Assembly: GCF_042701255.1 (NCBI RefSeq)
Contig: NZ_CP170554.1
Span: 2,542,001 to 2,606,000, forward strand
Length of the DNA stretch: 64,000 nt
Direction of reading: 5' to 3'
Source of the DNA: Tahibacter sp042701255
GTDB lineage: Bacteria > Pseudomonadota > Gammaproteobacteria > Xanthomonadales > Rhodanobacteraceae
Shown: positions 36,730-45,555 of the stretch, piece by piece
How positions within the stretch are numbered: the first letter of the stretch is position 1
Layout: every line of letters starts with the position of its first letter
The notes under the pieces: model-generated
Told to the model about the DNA's origin: nothing
Databases searched by the model: none
The model's input: only the letters and a program-made list of their open reading frames with translations
Translations under genes and position numbers: made by a program

Positions 36730-38520
36730 ATGCTGCGAACTTCGATCACTGCCGCGCTGCTGCTGGCCGCCTTCGTTTCCATCCCTGCCGGCGCGGAAAC
36801 GCCGGTGGACCTGCAATGGGGCGTGAAGATTCCGATGCGCGACGGTGTCGAGCTGCAGGCCACCTTGTACCGGCCGCAGGGGCAGAACGAAGGTCTGCCC
36901 TGCATCCTGTCGCTGACCCCGTACATCGCGCAGAACTACCACGACCGCGGCATGTACTTCGCCGCGAACGGCTACGTGTTCGCGTCGGTGGACGTGCGCG
37001 GCCGCGGCAATTCCGGCGGCACGTTCACGCCGTTCCTGCAGGAGGCGAAGGACGGCCACGACATCGTCGAGTGGCTGGCGAAGCAGAGCTACTGCAACGG
37101 CAAGATCACCATGTGGGGCGGCTCCTACGGCGGCTACGACCAGTGGGCTACGGCGAAGGAGAAGCCCGCGCATCTGGCCACGATCGTACCGGTCGCGGCG
37201 GTGCAGCCGGGGCTGGACTTCCCGATGCGCAACAACGTGTTCTATCCCTACGACATGCGCTGGCTGACCTACGTCAGCGGCCGCGCGACGCAGGACAAGC
37301 TGTTCGGCGACAGCAAGATGTGGACGGCGCAGTTCCGCAGCGCCTACGAGACGCATGCGCCGTTCAACACCCTGGATGCGCGCGTCGGCAATCCGTCGCC
37401 CATCTTCCAGGAATGGATCGCCAATCCGCTGCAGGGACCGTACTGGGACTGCCTGAATCCGACGGCCGAGCAATATGCGGCGCTGGATTTCCCGATCCTG
37501 ACCGTCACCGGCCACTACGACGGCGACCAGCCCGGCGCGCTCGCGTTCTATCGCCAGCACATGCAATACGGTTCGGCCGCTGCGCGCGACAGGCACTACC
37601 TGATCATCGGTCCCTGGGATCATGCGGGCACGCGCACGCCGCCGGCCGAATATGCGGGTCTGAAATTCGGCGCGGCCAGCCAGCTCGACATGAACGCGCT
37701 GCACAAGGCCTGGTACGACTGGACCCTCAAGAGCGGTCCCAAGCCGGAGTTTCTCAAGGCCCGCGTCGCCTATTACGTGACCGGGCCCGACGAATGGCGC
37801 TACGCCGATACGCTCGACGCCGTCACGGCGAGCACGCGCAGCTATTTCCTCGCATCCGACGGCGGCCGTGCGAACGACGTCTATGCCTCGGGCCGGCTCG
37901 AAGAGGGCAAGGCCAAGCGCAGCGGCAGCGACCGCTACGTCTACGATCCGCTGGACGTGTCGCTGGCGGCCGACGACGCGGCCGACGAATCCGAAGCCGA
38001 GCTGCTCGACCAGCGCGGCGTGCTGAGCCGCCACGGCAGGCAGCTCGTCTATCACACGGCGCCGTTCGCGGCCGACACCGACATCGCCGGCTTCTTCCGT
38101 CTGAGCGCCTGGCTGCGCATCGACCAGCCTGATACCGACTTCAACGTCGACATCTATGCGATCGCGCCGGACGGCAGCAGCCTGTTCCTCAGCAACGACG
38201 TGCTGCGTGCGCGTCATCGCGAGAGCCTGCGCGAATCGCGCCTGGCCGTGCCGGGCAAGGTCGAGCGCTACGATTTCGAGCGCTTCACCTTCGTCGCGCG
38301 CCGGCTGCAGCGCGGCAGCCGGTTGCGCCTCGTGATCGGCCCGGTCAACTCGTTCAACCTGCAGAAGAACTACAACAGCGGCGGCGTCGTGAATGCCGAA
38401 GGTGCGAAGGACGCGCGCACGGTCACCGTCGAGCTGCTGCACGATGCCCAGCATCCGTCGGCGCTGATGGTGCCGATCGCTGCCGAGAGGTCGGCCGCGG
38501 TCGCGGCAGACAAGCGCTGA
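36730..38520 (+). CDS. secreted CocE/NonD-family hydrolase
   Basis: 596 residues from the ATG at 36730, with signal peptide (LRTSITAALLLAAFVSIPAGA). Alpha/beta-hydrolase core: VKIPMRDGVELQATLYRP, nucleophile Ser in WGGSYGGYDQW, and GPWDHAGTRTP with the His. The C-terminal jelly-roll domain of the X-Pro dipeptidyl-peptidase/CocE type includes FFRLSAWLRIDQPDTDFNV and FVARRLQRGSRLRLVIGP. Family members cleave acyl esters or amides, and glutaryl-7-ACA-type substrates. Substrate unknown; a peptidase role is possible given its neighbours. Confidence 0.88.
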   Translation: MLRTSITAALLLAAFVSIPAGAETPVDLQWGVKIPMRDGVELQATLYRPQGQNEGLPCILSLTPYIAQNYHDRGMYFAANGYVFASVDVRGRGNSGGTFTPFLQEAKDGHDIVEWLAKQSYCNGKITMWGGSYGGYDQWATAKEKPAHLATIVPVAAVQPGLDFPMRNNVFYPYDMRWLTYVSGRATQDKLFGDSKMWTAQFRSAYETHAPFNTLDARVGNPSPIFQEWIANPLQGPYWDCLNPTAEQYAALDFPILTVTGHYDGDQPGALAFYRQHMQYGSAAARDRHYLIIGPWDHAGTRTPPAEYAGLKFGAASQLDMNALHKAWYDWTLKSGPKPEFLKARVAYYVTGPDEWRYADTLDAVTASTRSYFLASDGGRANDVYASGRLEEGKAKRSGSDRYVYDPLDVSLAADDAADESEAELLDQRGVLSRHGRQLVYHTAPFAADTDIAGFFRLSAWLRIDQPDTDFNVDIYAIAPDGSSLFLSNDVLRARHRESLRESRLAVPGKVERYDFERFTFVARRLQRGSRLRLVIGPVNSFNLQKNYNSGGVVNAEGAKDARTVTVELLHDAQHPSALMVPIAAERSAAVAADKR

Positions 38521-38545
38521 AGGCTGCGCGAGGATGTACGCACCC

Positions 38546-38575
38546 GAAGCGCTGCCGCCGCCGCGGCAGCGCTTC
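38546..38575 (+). terminator. hairpin after the CocE-family gene
   Basis: A 12-bp perfect stem GAAGCGCTGCCG / CGGCAGCGCTTC with a six-base loop. It is followed by TCCCATTCC rather than a T-run. Confidence 0.55.
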
Positions 38576-38607
38576 TCCCATTCCCCGAACGTTCCACGAC
38601 GCTGGCC

Positions 38608-39387
38608 ATGAGCATTTTCACCCTCCATACGGGCACCGCGCCCCTGCTGGTCTCGCTGCCTCACGACGGCAGCGAGATTCCGCCCGACATCGCCGCGCGG
38701 CTCGTGCCGGCCGCGCGCCGCGCGCCCGACACCGACTGGCACGTGAGCCGGCTCTACGCGTTCGCGCGCGAGCTCGGCGCGTCCGTCCTCGTGCCGCGCT
38801 ATTCGCGCTACGTGATCGATCTGAACCGGCCGTCCGACGACGTCTCGCTGTATCCGGGCCAGAACACGACCGGCCTGTGCCCGACCGTGCAGTTCAACGG
38901 CGAGCCGGTCTATCTGCCGGGACAGGAGCCCGACGCAGCCGAGATCGCGCAGCGTCTGCAAACCTACTGGAAGCCGTATCACGAGGCCCTGCAGCAGGAG
39001 CTCGCGCGGCTGCGCGCCGCGCACGGCCGCGCCGTGCTCTGGGACGGCCATTCGATCCGCAGCGTCGTGCCGTTCCTGTTTGAAGGACGGCTGCCGGATT
39101 TCAACGTAGGCACGGCCGGCGGCGCGAGCTGTTCGCCGGCGCTGCAGGCGCGGTTGCAAGCCGTACTCGCCGCGCAGAGCGACTACAGCCACGTCGTCAA
39201 CGGCCGCTTCAAGGGCGGCCACATCACGCGCCATTACGGCCGTCCGGCCGAGGGCGTGCAAGCCGTGCAGCTGGAGCTGGCCCAGCTCAACTACATGGAC
39301 GAGGACAGCTTCGCCTATCTTCCGCAGCGGGCCGAGCCGACGGCGGCACTGATACGCCGCCTGCTCGAGGCCGCACTGGAAGTCTGA
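38608..39387 (+). CDS. N-formylglutamate amidohydrolase
   Basis: Removes formate from N-formylglutamate, the last step of one histidine-degradation route. 259 residues. Motifs: PLLVSLPHDGSEIP, DTDWHVSRLY, SRYVIDLNR, WDGHSIRS and NGRFKGGHITRHYG, which together carry the zinc ligands. No other hut genes are in the window. It may serve general deformylation instead. Confidence 0.9.
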   Translation: MSIFTLHTGTAPLLVSLPHDGSEIPPDIAARLVPAARRAPDTDWHVSRLYAFARELGASVLVPRYSRYVIDLNRPSDDVSLYPGQNTTGLCPTVQFNGEPVYLPGQEPDAAEIAQRLQTYWKPYHEALQQELARLRAAHGRAVLWDGHSIRSVVPFLFEGRLPDFNVGTAGGASCSPALQARLQAVLAAQSDYSHVVNGRFKGGHITRHYGRPAEGVQAVQLELAQLNYMDEDSFAYLPQRAEPTAALIRRLLEAALEV

Positions 39388-39433
39388 TCGCCCGCAGTAC
39401 CGGGCTCACTGCAGTCTTGTCGAGGACATCGTC

Positions 39434-39637
39434 ATGCGTACCGCACTCGCCGTAGCCGCCGTCGTCGCATTCAGCGCCTTCGTCGCGGCCCCGCTGCCGG
39501 CCCAGGCCCAGGCCGGCATGGGCCGCACCCGCACGCCGCAGGAACAGCAGGACAACAAGAAGGGCGACGAAACCCAGACGCAGCAGCAGGAACAGCAGCC
39601 GCAGCAGCAGGGCGACAAGAAGAAAAAGAAGAAATAA
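39434..39637 (+). CDS. tiny secreted Gln/Lys-rich protein
   Basis: 67 residues. Signal peptide RTALAVAAVVAFSAFVAAPLPAQA, cleavage likely after AQA near residue 26. The mature part is about 40 residues: GMGRTRTPQEQQDNKKGD, then a Gln-rich stretch and a final run of six Lys. It is basic, low in complexity and probably disordered. No homologue recognised. It could bind nucleic acid, polyanions or membranes in the periplasm. The signal peptide is the main evidence that it is real. Confidence 0.65.
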   Translation: MRTALAVAAVVAFSAFVAAPLPAQAQAGMGRTRTPQEQQDNKKGDETQTQQQEQQPQQQGDKKKKKK

Positions 39638-39738
39638 CCACGGCGCGGTGGCGCCGCGTCCGGCCGGCATCGGACTGGCGTCGGCGGTGCGACGGCTCGG
39701 GCGTGGCCCTGCGCCGCTCCCGACCGGCGAGGGTAGTG

Positions 39739-39770
39739 CGGCCGTCCCGGTCTGACGATCGGGACGGCCG
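39739..39770 (-). terminator. terminator-like hairpin of the Ig-repeat gene
   Basis: CGGCCGTCCCG / CGGGACGGCCG, an 11-bp stem with a ten-base loop, 17 bases beyond the reverse gene's stop. No clear T-run. Confidence 0.5.
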
Positions 39771-39786
39771 CCGTGTTACGCCCGGC

Positions 39787-42700
39787 TCAGCCGAAGCTGC
39801 CGGCGAAGATGCGATCGCCGTTCAGTACCTGGAACGTGCTGGTTGCCGAATCCACGCCGGTATTGCCGGCGCCGTCGCGCGCGCGCGCCTTGGCCGTGTG
39901 CGTGCCGTCGAGCAGCGGCGCCGGCGTCAGCTGCCAGGCTCCGGCGCCGCTGGCGATCACGGTGCCGGCCGTGGCGCCGTCGATCACGACCGTCACGCTG
40001 CTGCCTGGCTCGGCCGTACCCGACACCACCGGCTGGCTGATCACCGCGGTGCCGCCGTTGGCGGGAGCGACGACGACCGGAGCCGGCGGGGGCTGCGTGT
40101 CCACGGTGAAGGTCGTGCCGTTCGAGTCGGGACTCGTGTTGCCGGCGGCGTCGCTGGCCGTGGCCTTGGCCGTGTGCGGGCCGTCGGTCAGAGGCGTTGC
40201 CAGGGTGAAGCTCCAGTCGCCCGAGCCGTTGGCCGTGGCCGTACCGCGCGGCGTGCCGTCGACGATGACGCTCACGCTGCTGGACGGTTCCGCCGTCCCG
40301 TTCACGGTCGGCAGAGTGTTGCCGGTCGTGCTGCCGTTGGCGGGATTCGCGAGCACCGGCGCCGCCGGCGCGATCGTGTCGACGGTGAAGGTGCTGGTGG
40401 CCGAATCCGGGCCGGTGTTGCCCACGGCGTCGGTGGCGCGCGCCCTTGCCGTGTGCGGGCCGTCGGCCAGGGGCGTTGCCAGGGTGAAGCTCCAGTCGCC
40501 CGAGGCGTTGGCCGTGGCCGTGCCGCGCGGCGTGCCGTCGACGATGACGCTCACGCTGCTGGACGGTTCCGCCGTCCCGTTCACGGTCGGCAGAGTATTG
40601 CCGGTCGTGCTGCCGTTGGCGGGATTCGCGAGCACCGGCGCCGGCGGCGCGGTCGTGTCGATGGTGAAGGTGCTGGCTGCCGAGTCCGTACTGGTGTTGC
40701 CTGCCGCATCGGTGGCGCGTGCCTTGGCCGTATGCGGGCCGTCGGATAGCGGCGTGAGCACAGTGAAGCTCCAGTTGCCCGCGCCGTCGGCCGTCGCGAT
40801 CCCGCGGGATGTGCCGTCGACGATGACAGTGACGCTGCTGCCCGGTTCGGCCGTGCCGGACACCGTCGGCAGACTGTTGCCGGTCGTGTTGCCGTCGACG
40901 GGGGTGACGAGTATCGGTGCCGCCGGCGCGACCGTGTCGACGGTAAACGTGTTGGAGTCCGAATCCGCACTGACATTGCCCGCGCTGTCGGTCGCGCGCG
41001 CCTTGGCGACATGCGGACCGTCGGCCAGGGCCGTCGGCACGGTGAAATTCCAGTTGCCCGCGCCGTCGGCGGTCGCCGTGCCGCGGGACGTGCCGTCCAC
41101 GAATACATTGACCGTGCTGCCGGGTTCGGCCGTGCCGCCCACGGTCGGCAGGCTGTTGCCGGTCATCGTGCCGTTGGCGGGAATCACGAGAAACGGCGCG
41201 GCCGGTGCGGTCGTGTCGACGGTGAAGGTGTTGGTGGCCGAATCCGTACTGGTGTTGCCGGCCGCATCGGTGGCGCGCGCCTTGGCCGTGTGCGGGCCGT
41301 CGGGCAGGGCGGTGCCTACGTTGAAGCTCCAGTTGCCCGAGCCGTCGGCCGTCGCCGTGCCGCGGGTCGTGCCGTCGACGATCGCGCTGACCGTGCTGCC
41401 GGGTTCGGCCGTGCCGATCAGGGTCGGTACGCTGACGCTGCTCACGCTGCCGTTGAACGGAACCAGCAGCGCCGGCGCCGGCGGCGGCGTGGTGTCCACC
41501 GTGAAGCTCGTCAGCATGCTCGGCAGACCGAGATCGCCTTCGTCGTACACGGCGGCCTGCAGCTGGTGCGAGCCGTCGCCGAGCGCCGGCGACACGGTCG
41601 CGGTGAAGTTGCCGGCACCGTCGGCGACCGGCGTCAGTTTCAGGACGCCATCGACGTAGATGGCCACTCCGCGGTTGGCTTGCGCGCCGCTGCCGGTGAC
41701 GGCCGGTGTCGCGCTGTTGATCCGGTTGCCATTGGCTGGCGTGACGATGGTCGGAGCCGCCGCTCGCGCGTAGCCGCCGATCAGGGTGGTGATCCAGCCG
41801 TTGTTGCCAGCCTGCGCGCCGTAGTTCGAGCCGCCGGGAGCGCCCGCATCGGGCTGCACGCCCGTGCTGCCGCCCGGGGCCGTCGGGGCGCAGGAGCCGC
41901 TCGCACTCTGTCGCAGCACGCGGCCGCCGCCACCGCCGCCGCCCGGTCCCATGTCGACGCCATTCGTCGTGCCGCCGTTGCCGCCGCGCGCGTCCGACGT
42001 TCCGCAGGCGGTATTGCCGGCGACGCGCAGATGAATCGTGCCGCCGGCACCGCCGCCGCTGCCTGCGTCCTGAGTCGTCACGGCAACGCCCGCCGCGCCG
42101 CGTGCCAGCAGGCCGCCGCTGCCCGCCAGCGCGTTCGCGCGCAGGAAGAGCACGCCGCCGCCCGCCGCTCCGGCCACCGCTGCGCCGTTGCTGCCGTGGC
42201 CGGCGCCGCCGCCGCCGCCGAGCAGCAGCACGCGCCGCTCCGACGCGGTGGTCAGCGCGCCGCCGCCTTGTCCGCCCATGACACGGTTGCCGTCGATGGT
42301 CAGCTCGGTGTTGCCGCCCTGACCGCCGCTGCCGCCGTTGCCGCCGCCACCGCCGCCGCTGAGCCAGCAGACGCCGCCGCCGGCGCCGTTGGCCACGCGC
42401 CCGCGTCCGCTCTGCGCAGGACCGTAGCGCGTCACCGCAATGCCTTCGCCCTTGCGTGCGCCCACGGGCGCGGGATCGTCCAGGCCGGTGCAGCCGAGGC
42501 TGCCGCTCATGTCGTCGACATAGAGCCCACCCCGAAAACCTGCTGCGTTCGCGCTGATGCTGCCAGTGGCGTTATTGGTCACCGTGCCGCTGACCAGTGC
42601 GGCGACCATGCCGCCGCTGCTGCCGTCCCAGGCCAGCGCCTGCAGGCTGCCGCCCGCGTTGATCGTCAGCGTGGTGTACTCCGGCACGCGCACGACTTGG

Positions 42701-43116
42701 CTGACCGTGGCCGGGAACGCGGCCAGCAGCGGTGCCGTCAGGCTCAGGGTGCCGCCGGATGCGCCACTGAGGCGCGCCAGTTCCCAATGGCCGACGGCGC
42801 CGGTGCCCACGTCGAACGGCCCGGTCATGCCCGAGGCAGGTTCAGGTATCAGGCCGGTGGTCTGCCACAGCATCACGAGATCGCCGGACGCGAACGATCC
42901 CCCTCTGACGGCTCCGATCGGTACCTGGATGTCGCCCGGCGCGAGCGGCGCAGCGATGGGCGCATAGGAATTGACGACCCGGGATGTCGTCACGGTCAAG
43001 GCGCCGTCGCGGCCAGTGCCGAGGAAAAAACTGTCTGCCTCGGCGCGCGCTTTCGGCGGTGCCAGGCACAGTAGAACCAGGAACGCTGCCGCGGCAGCGT
43101 TGCGCAGTGATTGCAT
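39787..43116 (-). CDS. large secreted surface protein with seven Ig-like repeats and C-terminal RIFAGSFG tag
   Basis: 1109 residues, RBS AGGGGA. Signal peptide (AAAAAFLVLLCLAPPKARA). The next 430 residues are Gly-rich beta structure with long Gly runs; the opening (FFLGTGRDGALTV, APIAAPLAPGDI) recalls proteins annotated as gliding-motility AgmC in myxobacteria. From about residue 450 come seven Ig-like units of about 93 residues, each starting AP-x-(L/I/V)-x-x-P-x-(N/D)G and ending TFTVDT. Units 5 and 6 are nearly identical in their first 60 residues. The final residues GDRIFAGSFG match the tag seen on three other secreted proteins here. Adhesion or motility role is inference. Confidence 0.85.
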   Translation of the reverse strand: MQSLRNAAAAAFLVLLCLAPPKARAEADSFFLGTGRDGALTVTTSRVVNSYAPIAAPLAPGDIQVPIGAVRGGSFASGDLVMLWQTTGLIPEPASGMTGPFDVGTGAVGHWELARLSGASGGTLSLTAPLLAAFPATVSQVVRVPEYTTLTINAGGSLQALAWDGSSGGMVAALVSGTVTNNATGSISANAAGFRGGLYVDDMSGSLGCTGLDDPAPVGARKGEGIAVTRYGPAQSGRGRVANGAGGGVCWLSGGGGGGNGGSGGQGGNTELTIDGNRVMGGQGGGALTTASERRVLLLGGGGGAGHGSNGAAVAGAAGGGVLFLRANALAGSGGLLARGAAGVAVTTQDAGSGGGAGGTIHLRVAGNTACGTSDARGGNGGTTNGVDMGPGGGGGGGRVLRQSASGSCAPTAPGGSTGVQPDAGAPGGSNYGAQAGNNGWITTLIGGYARAAAPTIVTPANGNRINSATPAVTGSGAQANRGVAIYVDGVLKLTPVADGAGNFTATVSPALGDGSHQLQAAVYDEGDLGLPSMLTSFTVDTTPPPAPALLVPFNGSVSSVSVPTLIGTAEPGSTVSAIVDGTTRGTATADGSGNWSFNVGTALPDGPHTAKARATDAAGNTSTDSATNTFTVDTTAPAAPFLVIPANGTMTGNSLPTVGGTAEPGSTVNVFVDGTSRGTATADGAGNWNFTVPTALADGPHVAKARATDSAGNVSADSDSNTFTVDTVAPAAPILVTPVDGNTTGNSLPTVSGTAEPGSSVTVIVDGTSRGIATADGAGNWSFTVLTPLSDGPHTAKARATDAAGNTSTDSAASTFTIDTTAPPAPVLANPANGSTTGNTLPTVNGTAEPSSSVSVIVDGTPRGTATANASGDWSFTLATPLADGPHTARARATDAVGNTGPDSATSTFTVDTIAPAAPVLANPANGSTTGNTLPTVNGTAEPSSSVSVIVDGTPRGTATANGSGDWSFTLATPLTDGPHTAKATASDAAGNTSPDSNGTTFTVDTQPPPAPVVVAPANGGTAVISQPVVSGTAEPGSSVTVVIDGATAGTVIASGAGAWQLTPAPLLDGTHTAKARARDGAGNTGVDSATSTFQVLNGDRIFAGSFG
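39830..41765 (-). repeat. seven tandem ~279-bp repeats coding Ig-like units
   Basis: Period 279 bp (93 codons), measured from matching GCCGGTCGTGCTGCCGTTGG blocks at 40321 and 40600. Units 5 and 6 are the most alike, suggesting a recent duplication or gene conversion. Confidence 0.85.
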
Positions 43117-43242
43117 GAATGTCCCCTGTTGCGGCGCGACCGAAGCGCGCGCCCAGAGGATGATCGCGTAAAAACGGGGCGATGGCCGTCATCGGCACGC
43201 AAAGCGCAACTGCCGATCCGCGTCCGTATCCGCGCAGCGAGG

Positions 43243-43400
43243 TTGCGGTGAGCGCAGCGAACCGCACCATCACGGTCCGCACGACGCGAAGAGCGTTCGC
43301 CTGCGTAATGCGAAGAACGTTCGCTGACGTATGCAGCGAACGCAACATCAGGGCTCGCACGAAGCGAAGAATGTTCGCCCGCGTAGCAGAAGGCGTGTCG
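43243..43400. repeat. REP-like palindromic repeat cluster before parE
   Basis: Begins with a 24-base palindromic unit starting TTGCGGTGAGCGCAGC (43243-43266) that recurs at 62255. Behind it are imperfect copies of GCGAAGAACGTTCGC at about 43286, 43310 and 43363. This fills most of the 409-base gap between the Ig-repeat gene and parE; no gene is seen in the gap. Confidence 0.7.
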
Positions 43401-43525
43401 TCAGCCTCCATATGCCTTGCGACAGCGCCGGCGCTTCGGACACGCGGCACGCTTCTTTGCGTCAGCAGGCCGGCGCCTTCGGAAAGCGCGGCGCCGCCAC
43501 CGCCGCCAGGCGGTGACGCGCCGGT

Positions 43526-45415
43526 TCAGACTTCCAGCGAAGCCAGGTCGCCCTTTTCCTCGAGCCAGCTCTTGCGGTCGGAGGCGCGCTTCTTGGACAG
43601 CAGCATGTCCATGACCGTGCTCGTGCCGTCGTCGGCCTCGACGGTCAGCTGCACGAGGCGGCGCGTGTCCGGATGCACGGTGGATTCGCGCAGCTGGCCC
43701 GGATTCATTTCGCCGAGACCCTTGAAGCGCGTGACCGAGACCTGGCCCTTGATCTTCTCGCGCTCGATGCGTTCGAGCATCGCGCGCTTCTCGTTCTCGT
43801 CGAGGCAGTAGAACACCTGCTTGCCCACGTCGACGCGGAACAGCGGCGGCATCGCGACGAAGATGTGGCCGAGCCGGACTAGGGAGGGGAAATGGCGCAG
43901 GAACAGCGCGCAGAGCAGGGTGGCGATGTGCAGGCCGTCGGAGTCGGCGTCGGCCAGCACGATGACCTTGCCGTACCGCAGACCGTCTATGCGCTCCACG
44001 CCGGGATCGCAGCCGATCGCGACGGCGAGGTCGTGCACTTCCTGCGAAGCCAGCACCGAACCGGATTCGACTTCCCAGGTGTTCAGGATCTTGCCGCGCA
44101 GCGGCAGGATGGCCTGGAAATCCTTGTCGCGGGCCTGCTTGGCCGAACCGCCGGCCGAGTCGCCTTCGACCAGGAACAGCTCGGTGCGCGACAGATCGCT
44201 CGACGCGCAGTCGGCCAGCTTGCCCGGCAGCGCCGGACCCTGGGTTATCTTCTTGCGCACGATCTGCTTTTCGGCTTTCAGGCGCGCCGTGGCGCGCTCG
44301 ATCGCGAGCTGGGCGATGCGCTCGCCGACCTGCACGTGCTGGTTCAGATACAGCGAGAAGCCGTCGTGCGCGACGCCTTCGACGAAGGCCGCGGCATTGC
44401 GCGAGGACAGGCGTTCCTTGGTCTGGCCCGAGAACTGCGCGTCCTGCATCTTGAGCGACAGCACGAAGGACAGGCGGTCCCAGATGTCTTCGGGCGCGAG
44501 CTTGACGCCGCGCGGCAGCAGGTTGCGGATGTCGCAGAACTCGCGCAGCGCTTCGGTCAGTCCCGTGCGCAGGCCGTTGCAGTGCGTGCCGCCCTGGGCC
44601 GTCGGGATCAGGTTGACGTAGGACTCCTGCACGAGCTCGCCCTCGGGTACCCAGGCGATCGCGAACTCCACCGCTTCGGTGTCGCGCTTGAGCTCGTGCA
44701 CGTAGAGATCGGCCGGCAGGTACTCGTTCTGGCCGAGCATCGAGCGCAGGTAGTCCTGCAGGCCGTCCTCGTAATACCAGGTGTCCTTGTCGCCGCTGGC
44801 CTCGTCGGTCAGCTTGACGGTCAGGCCCGAGCAGAGCACGGCCTTGGCCTGCAGCACGTGCTTGAGGCGCGACAGCAGGATCTTGGGCGTATCGAAATAT
44901 TTCGGATCGGGCCAGAAGCGCACGGTCGTGCCGGTCTGCTTCTTGGGCACCGAGCCGATGACTTCGAGCGGGCTCGCACGGTCGCCGTTGCGGAATTCCA
45001 TGCGGTGGATCTGCGCGTCGCGCTTGATCGTGACTTCCACGCGAGTGGACAGCGCGTTGACCACCGATACGCCGACGCCGTGCAGACCGCCGGAGAACTG
45101 ATAGTTCTTGTTGGAGAATTTGCCGCCCGCATGCAGGCGCGTGAGGATCAGCTCGACGCCGGGAATGCCTTCGTCCGGATGGATGTCGACCGGCATGCCG
45201 CGGCCGTCGTCGCTGACGCTGACCGAGCCGTCCGTATGCACGATGACGTCGATGGTCTTGGCGTGGCCGGCCAGGGCCTCGTCGACCGAGTTGTCGATGA
45301 CTTCCTGCGCGAGGTGGTTGGGCCGCGCGGTGTCGGTATACATGCCCGGCCGGCGCTTGACCGGATCCAGCCCGGACAGGACTTCGATGTCGGCGGCGTT
45401 GTAGCGGCTGCTCAT
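43526..45415 (-). CDS. parE: DNA topoisomerase IV subunit B
   Basis: ATPase subunit of the decatenating type II topoisomerase. 629 residues from the ATG at 45415 (SSRYNAADIEVLSGLDPVKRRPGMY). The GHKL ATPase domain has VSDDGRGMPVD and FSGGLHGVGVSVVNALS. The TOPRIM part contains EGDSAGGSAKQARDK and the end motif GLGEMNPGQLRES. ParE rather than GyrB is shown by its short length and lack of the GyrB insert. parC is not in the window. Confidence 0.96.
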   Translation of the reverse strand: MSSRYNAADIEVLSGLDPVKRRPGMYTDTARPNHLAQEVIDNSVDEALAGHAKTIDVIVHTDGSVSVSDDGRGMPVDIHPDEGIPGVELILTRLHAGGKFSNKNYQFSGGLHGVGVSVVNALSTRVEVTIKRDAQIHRMEFRNGDRASPLEVIGSVPKKQTGTTVRFWPDPKYFDTPKILLSRLKHVLQAKAVLCSGLTVKLTDEASGDKDTWYYEDGLQDYLRSMLGQNEYLPADLYVHELKRDTEAVEFAIAWVPEGELVQESYVNLIPTAQGGTHCNGLRTGLTEALREFCDIRNLLPRGVKLAPEDIWDRLSFVLSLKMQDAQFSGQTKERLSSRNAAAFVEGVAHDGFSLYLNQHVQVGERIAQLAIERATARLKAEKQIVRKKITQGPALPGKLADCASSDLSRTELFLVEGDSAGGSAKQARDKDFQAILPLRGKILNTWEVESGSVLASQEVHDLAVAIGCDPGVERIDGLRYGKVIVLADADSDGLHIATLLCALFLRHFPSLVRLGHIFVAMPPLFRVDVGKQVFYCLDENEKRAMLERIEREKIKGQVSVTRFKGLGEMNPGQLRESTVHPDTRRLVQLTVEADDGTSTVMDMLLSKKRASDRKSWLEEKGDLASLEV

Positions 45416-45555
45416 GATAGGTCTTGCGGCAAACGGGACCCGCCATGGTGGCGGCAACGGCGGCGGCAATCAAGCCGGTTGCCGTCGCGCCCGCCGGGGC
45501 CGCCCGGCAGGCCGGGCTTGAGCCGGCGGCAGCGCCGCCGGTCGGGCGGCCGGTT

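Noticed and set aside
35227..39261. 1344-codon reverse open frame
   Set aside because: Spans the antisense of three clear genes (DadA-like, CocE-like, N-formylglutamate amidohydrolase); a high-GC artefact of rare stop codons.
41011..43074. 687-codon forward frame opposite the Ig-repeat gene
   Set aside because: Repeats mirror the Ig units on the antisense strand; no start signal and Arg/Ala-rich composition.
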